Below are positions 6,345 through 10,280 of a stretch of DNA of 10,280 nt, in pieces. Numbering within the stretch: the first letter of the stretch is position 1; each line of letters starts with the position of its first letter. The stretch spans positions 1 to 10,280 of the forward strand of contig PLST01000114.1 of NCBI GenBank assembly GCA_003164255.1. The letters run 5' to 3'. The notes under the pieces are model-generated. The model had not been told where the DNA came from, made no database searches, and worked only from the letters and a program-made list of their open reading frames with translations. Position numbers and translations under genes: made by a program. This stretch comes from Acidobacteriaceae bacterium (GTDB taxonomy: Bacteria > Acidobacteriota > Terriglobia > Terriglobales > Acidobacteriaceae).

Positions 6345-8063
6345 CTAAATCTTGAAGAGCAGGTGCTCCAACACAGGGCCAAGCGCCAACACAGGAAGGT
6401 AGCTCAATGCCGTCACAAGGATCAGGAAGGTTGTTAGCAACGCGCCGAATGTGAATGTATCGGTTCGCAGAGTTCCGCGCGATTGTGGTCGTCCCTTTTG
6501 CCGTGCGAACATGCCTGCAAACATCAAGGCTGGAATGGCCAGGCCAAATCGTCCTGCCATCATGGCGATTGCCGTGGTGATGTTATTGAATGGCGTATTA
6601 GCGTTGAGGCCGGCGAATGCCTGACCATTGTTGGCGAAAGACGAAGCAAACCCGAAGATGATCTCCGTGAGTCCATGCGGGCCGGTGTTAGTTGTAATGC
6701 CGGCGAGTCCGACTTTCGTGGAGATCGCAAGAGCGGTCAGAATCAGGATGGTGACCGGACCGGTGAGCGCGTATAGCACTATCATCTTGTTTTCGTTTGG
6801 CCCAATCTGTTTGCCGAGGTATTCCGGTGTGCGTCCGATCATGAGTCCAGCAAGAAACACGGCGATAACTGCGGTCATAATCATGCTGAAGATCCCGGTG
6901 CCGAGACCTCCAAAGATCACCTCTCCTAAAAGAAGATTGACCAGCAGAACCAAGCCTCCGAGGGAAGTGAAACTGTCATTCGCCGCGTTGGCCGAGCCCG
7001 TCGCGGTGTTGGAGGTTACAATGCCGGCCAGAGCCGTCCCGCCGATCCCGAATCGTACTTCCTTACCTTCCATGCTGCCCCCGGACAGGAGTTGACTTGA
7101 CCGGGAATCGGCGTCATGGAAAAGCGGGTTGGCCCTGCGTTCGCTCAAATGCAAGGCAAACAATCCGCCGACAAAAAGAAAGAGCATAACCCAGTACAGG
7201 AGCCATCCCTGGCGCACATGCTGCACCATCCTTCCAAAAGTGTTTGTCAATGCCGCCGGCAGCAGAATGATCGATAGGAGTTCGAGGAAGTTGGTCAGCG
7301 GCGTGGGATTCTCGTACGGGTGTGCACCATTGGCATTGAAGAACCCCCCGCCATTTGTGCCCACGTTCTTGATGATCTCAAGGGCGGCGACTGGTCCCTG
7401 CGGAATGACCTGCGACGTTCCCTCCAGCGTTGAGGCAACAGCGTAGTGGTGGAAGTTCATAGGAACTCCCTGCCAAGCGAGGAGCAACGATCCTATGAGC
7501 GCACCAGGCAACAGAATCCAAAGCAAGCTGCGAGTTAAATCGACCCAGAAATTTCCGAGCGTTGAACAGGATTCGTGCGCAAGTCCTCGAATGAAGGCGA
7601 TGCCCACGGCCAGTCCAGCGGCACCGGCAAGAAAATTCTGCGTACAAAGACCCACCATCTGGCTGAAATAGCTCATGGTGGTTTCGCCCGCGTAAGCCTG
7701 CCATGTCGTGGTGGTTGAAAAACTGATCGCTGTATTGAAAGACAGGTCAGGGGTAAGGGGAGTGGTTTGATACTGCGGGAAGAACCAGGGAAGGATGTAT
7801 TGGAACCGGAGAATAGCGTAAAGAAGAAGTGTGCAGATCAGGGTAAAGACGATGAAAGAGACCAGGTATTGTCCGGCGTCCATCTCCACTGCAGGGTCGA
7901 TGCCCGCGAGACGATAGATCCATCGTTCCACTGGAACGCATAATCGATCCAACGCCGTTTCGCTCCGGGCAAATACTCGGTGCAAATATCCACCCAGAGG
8001 TTTGACGCAAGCGGTGACGATCACCACAAACAGGAGATACTGAACTGCACTATACACATTCAT
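6345..8063 (-). CDS. kdpA: Potassium-transporting ATPase, channel subunit KdpA
   Basis: KdpA is the inner-membrane K+-binding channel subunit of the high-affinity KdpFABC pump. The 572-residue protein (E. coli about 557) has the four selectivity-filter repeats: NTAISFSTTTTWQ (110-122), GTNGGGFFNANGAHPYENP (235-253), TSNTATGSANAAND (350-363) and FANNGQAFAGLNANTPFNN (476-494). About ten hydrophobic segments span the chain, and it ends in a normal-looking ALGPVLEHLLFKI. The start at 8063 (MNVYSAVQYLLF) puts the first membrane helix at the N-terminus as in other KdpA proteins. An in-frame ATG at 8084 would add seven residues; the AGGA-like element 11-14 bases before 8063 lies inside that extension. 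No kdpF frame precedes it, and no kdpB or kdpC follows: the next gene is the small protein at 5928-6275. Complete as a protein, orphaned in context. Confidence 0.97.
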   Translation of the reverse strand: MNVYSAVQYLLFVVIVTACVKPLGGYLHRVFARSETALDRLCVPVERWIYRLAGIDPAVEMDAGQYLVSFIVFTLICTLLLYAILRFQYILPWFFPQYQTTPLTPDLSFNTAISFSTTTTWQAYAGETTMSYFSQMVGLCTQNFLAGAAGLAVGIAFIRGLAHESCSTLGNFWVDLTRSLLWILLPGALIGSLLLAWQGVPMNFHHYAVASTLEGTSQVIPQGPVAALEIIKNVGTNGGGFFNANGAHPYENPTPLTNFLELLSIILLPAALTNTFGRMVQHVRQGWLLYWVMLFLFVGGLFALHLSERRANPLFHDADSRSSQLLSGGSMEGKEVRFGIGGTALAGIVTSNTATGSANAANDSFTSLGGLVLLVNLLLGEVIFGGLGTGIFSMIMTAVIAVFLAGLMIGRTPEYLGKQIGPNENKMIVLYALTGPVTILILTALAISTKVGLAGITTNTGPHGLTEIIFGFASSFANNGQAFAGLNANTPFNNITTAIAMMAGRFGLAIPALMFAGMFARQKGRPQSRGTLRTDTFTFGALLTTFLILVTALSYLPVLALGPVLEHLLFKI

Positions 8064-8463
8064 CGCAATGCCCGTTCCTGGCATTTTGCCACAAGCGGCC
8101 TCCCACTATTCTCCGCCGCCGAACATAAGGATTATGCGGGGAATATGGATTCACACCCACCTCCCCGCTCGTCGGTCATGCGCTCCCGACAACTGGAGCG
8201 CTCGTATCGACCCGCCGACCTCGAGGCGAGTCGGACGCACGCGGTTGAGCGCTGGTAGCGCAAAAGTGCTGTTCCCGTCAAGCTCAGGTTCGAGGATGTT
8301 CACACGCGGTTCTCCTATAGAGCCGAATTGCGATTCAACGGCGTGTCGTGTAACCGTGTCTTGTTCACTGAGATCGTTTTCGTCCACTTGTCTTGGCGAC
8401 CCGCCCAGGTAAGCTCTGAAGTGTTCTGACGGGCAATTTGTATTGAAGAAGCCGCCACCGTTC
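8064..8463. other. Gap between porin and kdpA with remnants
   Basis: This gap of about 400 bases sits between the porin stop and the kdpA start on the minus strand. The porin-proximal end carries a short KdpA-like motif (listed separately). A minus frame continues from it to 8151, encoding segments such as AVESQFGSIGEPRVNILEPELDG and ALNRVRPTRLEVGGSIRAL, which I do not recognise. Plus-strand frames here are Arg/Ser/Cys-rich and look like antisense. No KdpF-like 30-codon frame was found. The part next to 8063 presumably holds a promoter or leader for kdpA if it is not co-transcribed with the porin gene. Confidence 0.5.
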
Positions 8464-8465
8464 TT
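8436..8465 (-). pseudogene. Short kdpA-like fragment directly after the porin stop
   Basis: On the minus strand, a frame that begins within the last codons of the porin reads KNGGGFFNTN at this position. The second selectivity-filter motif of KdpA reads GTNGGGFFNAN, and the intact KdpA in this window has NVGTNGGGFFNAN. The nucleotides match in part too (TTCTTCAAT shared). Beyond the motif the frame continues with CPSEHF, which no longer follows KdpA (expected AHPYENP). The likeliest reading is a scrap of a second or earlier kdpA copy left after a rearrangement. The match is only about ten codons, so chance is possible. Confidence 0.4.
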
Positions 8466-9924
8466 ACCATGCCCCTTGTTTGCCGCCATACCACCAGACC
8501 AAGCCAACCGCAGCCGTGTTTTGATGGTCGGAGGGTGATCCTATGTGGTCAGTCTGAAAATAAGGGCGATTGCTCCAGTCACGACGGAACTCGAGAAATC
8601 CATCGAATCCATCGCCAAACTTGTATTCATACGTCGCGGTGGCTTCCTTCAGCGCCTGGGTGGTCCCGCTGAACAGCCCCCCACGGTCGGAGAGATATTC
8701 ACTGCGCGCTGCCAGTGCAGCGCGAGATGAAAGAAGATACTGGACGTATGCAGCACCCCCATCCACATGCGACGGTGCCGAGGATTCGCCTGGAGCGGCG
8801 TTGGCCCATACACGTTGGATCACGTAATCAGCCTCGCCCTGCAGTGTCAGCTTTGGAGTTGCCTGCCAGGTAGCGTACGTATCAAAGATATGCAACTTCC
8901 CATTCGGGGCAGGGATGATGGGCGTGAGACACAGCCCAGGCTGCACTGGAACGGGACAATTCGTTGCAGGAGTGACATCGGGGTTCTCTTGGCCGAGATA
9001 GTAGTTGGTCGTCCAGGTGAGAGTCTTCGCAGGCTGAAGGACGTAGCCGAATAGTTCGTCCTTGTAACTGTTCGTCGGCTCAGATTGGTTGGCGCCATTG
9101 ACAACCCAGTAGTTCAGAGAGAGCTTGTCGTTCACGTGGTAAGCAGTGCGCAGACCAGTATGGTAGAAGGGCAGATAGTAGAAGTAGAAAGACCGCGTAT
9201 AGTTCATCTGGTCTTTGGTGTAGTTTCCTTCAGCCCCGAGCGAACTGGCCCACTTGCCAAAATCCACATTGAGCCCGTGACCCACTGGTACTACATATGT
9301 ACCGTAAGCCTGGAAGATATTTCGATAGATATCCGGACGTGGCTCGTTGACGGGATTGCCTTGCAAGGTCTCCGTCGCCTGACCAAACTGCAAGTCGAGG
9401 CGAACCCCGTATCTTCTTTTGGCTGTTACGTCTGGATCGAGGGCGAAAACGAGATCGGCCTGGTTGATGCTGAAGACGTTGCCGAGGACATCGTAAGCGC
9501 GAAGATCATTGGCGCGGCCGGGTGGCCGGTTGAAGTTGTATTCATAATAGCCATCGAGCATATAGTTGAGCGTGGCTCCGCCGGGCAGAGTCGTAGGAAG
9601 GATCGACGCCTGGGGCGCGGATGCTGCATCGCTCGGGGCAGCAGCCTGAATCGTGGCGGGCTGAATTGTCGTGGATCGTCTGATATCCGCAGTTGCGCTA
9701 ACCATGGCTGCAGCGGCCTCAGGTCCGCTGGCGCCTCTGAAGGCAGCCTGGGTTTTCAACTCGCCATTCTGCCGTTCGAGCGCAGCTACTCGCGATTGCA
9801 GGTCGATGACCATCTGTTTCAGTTGTCCGATTTCATCACCGTTTGACTGTGACAGAGCCGGCGCCGCATGAAAAGTCAGAAGCACGAACAGGACCGTAAC
9901 AGAAACAAATCTGCGAATGGTCAT
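8464..9924 (-). CDS. Putative outer-membrane beta-barrel porin (BBP2/OmpL-like)
   Basis: With the start at 9924 the protein has 486 residues and opens with a clear signal peptide (MTIRRFVSVTVLFVLLTFHAAPALS, cleavage near residues 22-25). A short coiled coil follows (about 31-58, EIGQLKQMVIDLQSRVAALERQNGELK), then an Ala/Thr/Pro-rich linker to about 115. The rest is an aromatic, alternating beta-barrel pattern (LNYMLDGYYEYNFNRP, YGVRLDLQFGQ, SFYFYYLPFYHTGLR) ending in VGLVWWYGGKQGAW with the terminal aromatic residue typical of barrel insertion. Two Cys (323 and 332) could form a loop disulfide. I associate such porins with kdp operons in Acidobacteriota, where one often follows kdpC; it may admit K+ or other solutes. 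An upstream ATG at 9996, with GAGAGG before it, would add 24 hydrophilic residues; the signal peptide and the AGGA at 9932-9935 favour 9924. Confidence 0.9.
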   Translation of the reverse strand: MTIRRFVSVTVLFVLLTFHAAPALSQSNGDEIGQLKQMVIDLQSRVAALERQNGELKTQAAFRGASGPEAAAAMVSATADIRRSTTIQPATIQAAAPSDAASAPQASILPTTLPGGATLNYMLDGYYEYNFNRPPGRANDLRAYDVLGNVFSINQADLVFALDPDVTAKRRYGVRLDLQFGQATETLQGNPVNEPRPDIYRNIFQAYGTYVVPVGHGLNVDFGKWASSLGAEGNYTKDQMNYTRSFYFYYLPFYHTGLRTAYHVNDKLSLNYWVVNGANQSEPTNSYKDELFGYVLQPAKTLTWTTNYYLGQENPDVTPATNCPVPVQPGLCLTPIIPAPNGKLHIFDTYATWQATPKLTLQGEADYVIQRVWANAAPGESSAPSHVDGGAAYVQYLLSSRAALAARSEYLSDRGGLFSGTTQALKEATATYEYKFGDGFDGFLEFRRDWSNRPYFQTDHIGSPSDHQNTAAVGLVWWYGGKQGAW

Positions 9925-9931
9925 CGTAATG

Positions 9932-9935
9932 TCCT
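9932..9935 (-). promoter_or_regulatory. Shine-Dalgarno for the porin start at 9924
   Basis: AGGA on the minus strand, seven bases before the ATG at 9924. It supports the start that puts the signal peptide at the N-terminus. Confidence 0.5.
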
Positions 9936-10000
9936 GCGAAGAGGAGACTCGGGACTGGGAAGATAAGCCGGATAAAGTGTTCTGAATTCTTTTCATGTTA

Positions 10001-10006
10001 CCTCTC
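10001..10006 (-). promoter_or_regulatory. Alternative Shine-Dalgarno for the porin start at 9996
   Basis: GAGAGG on the minus strand, four bases before the ATG at 9996. It is a good ribosome-binding match but slightly close. If used, the protein would carry a long 24-residue hydrophilic stretch before its signal peptide. The two starts cannot be separated from sequence alone. Confidence 0.4.
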
Positions 10007-10085
10007 GGTTCTACAAAAAGGTTTTCGATTCAGGTATGAATCTCCACCCTTCAAATGGTTGTGGAAAGCGACCAGGACAAAGAGC

Positions 10086-10280
10086 ATGAAGATCTTTTCG
10101 CCTACGCAAAAACGCGCACCACTATTACTGCGGCGTCTTGCGGGTTCCTTCAAGCTTGCTGGCAATCACTGTCATCGATGGAAGGATCAGTGTCGGTCCC
10201 GAATGAAGTGCAGGAACTGTCGATTCGCAATCGACAAGTCGGTGCAACTCTCGCAACCGATTGGTCTACTTTGGCAACCC
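10086..10280 (+). CDS. Possible partial ORF running off the right edge
   Basis: An ATG at 10086, with an AGGA about eight bases upstream, opens a frame of 65 codons without a stop up to the end of the window. The product begins MKIFSPTQKRAPLLLRRLAG and has a Cys/His/Arg-rich part (HCHRWKDQCRSRMKCRNCRF, residues 32-51). I recognise no family. It would be divergent from the porin, sharing its upstream region. The lack of stops and the upstream AGGA are the only support; it may be chance. Confidence 0.2.
   Translation, partial: MKIFSPTQKRAPLLLRRLAGSFKLAGNHCHRWKDQCRSRMKCRNCRFAIDKSVQLSQPIGLLWQP

Noticed and set aside
6628..7095. 155-codon plus-strand frame
   Set aside because: It is antisense to kdpA, whose reading frame is beyond doubt.
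8064..8160. kdpF upstream of kdpA
   Set aside because: No hydrophobic frame of about 30 codons is present; the only ATG seen opens a six-codon frame.
9085..9846. 253-codon plus-strand frame
   Set aside because: It is antisense to the porin. Long antisense frames are common in GC-rich coding DNA, and no family resemblance was seen.

Overview
The window reads like a chromosomal stretch from a Gram-negative bacterium, most likely an Acidobacteriota member. This is a judgement from memory of protein families, not a search. The main clues are a BBP2/OmpL-like outer-membrane porin next to kdpA, a small protein resembling a family I associate with Acidobacteria, and a Tex protein and site-2 protease of the types seen there. 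No phage, CRISPR, tRNA, rRNA or intact insertion sequence was found, and I do not see a clear new multi-gene defence or biosynthetic system.

Layout. Positions 1-724 hold no convincing gene. A phosphofructokinase (725-1855, +) follows, with a pyrophosphate-type active-site lysine and an unusual Gly in place of the metal-binding Asp. Positions 1856-2603 are again gene-poor but hold two adjacent hairpins, one with nearly perfect 17-nt arms. An intramembrane M50 site-2 protease with a C-terminal double zinc ribbon lies on the minus strand (2604-3554). A doubtful small Lys/Arg-rich ORF (3621-3806, -) precedes tex (3833-5974, +).

The tex 3' end converges on and overlaps a small minus-strand gene (5928-6275). 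Behind that gene, on the same strand, are kdpA (6345-8063) and the porin (8464-9924, or 9996 with the upstream start). The right end has only a weak open frame running off the edge.

The most interesting part is about 5.9-8.5 kb, which looks like a scarred kdp locus. kdpA is intact but is not followed by kdpB or kdpC. The small gene behind it stays in frame with kdpA past a single stop codon and appears to have lost its N-terminal signal peptide. Its C-terminus consists of antisense tex sequence, and Tex itself ends before completing its S1 domain. Immediately after the porin stop, a short frame encodes a sequence matching the KdpA selectivity-filter motif. Together these suggest repeated deletions or rearrangements, or an assembly chimera. 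In the intact Kdp system, KdpA forms the potassium channel and KdpB is the ATPase, so this locus alone cannot make a complete pump. The porin may supply outer-membrane passage for the same ion.
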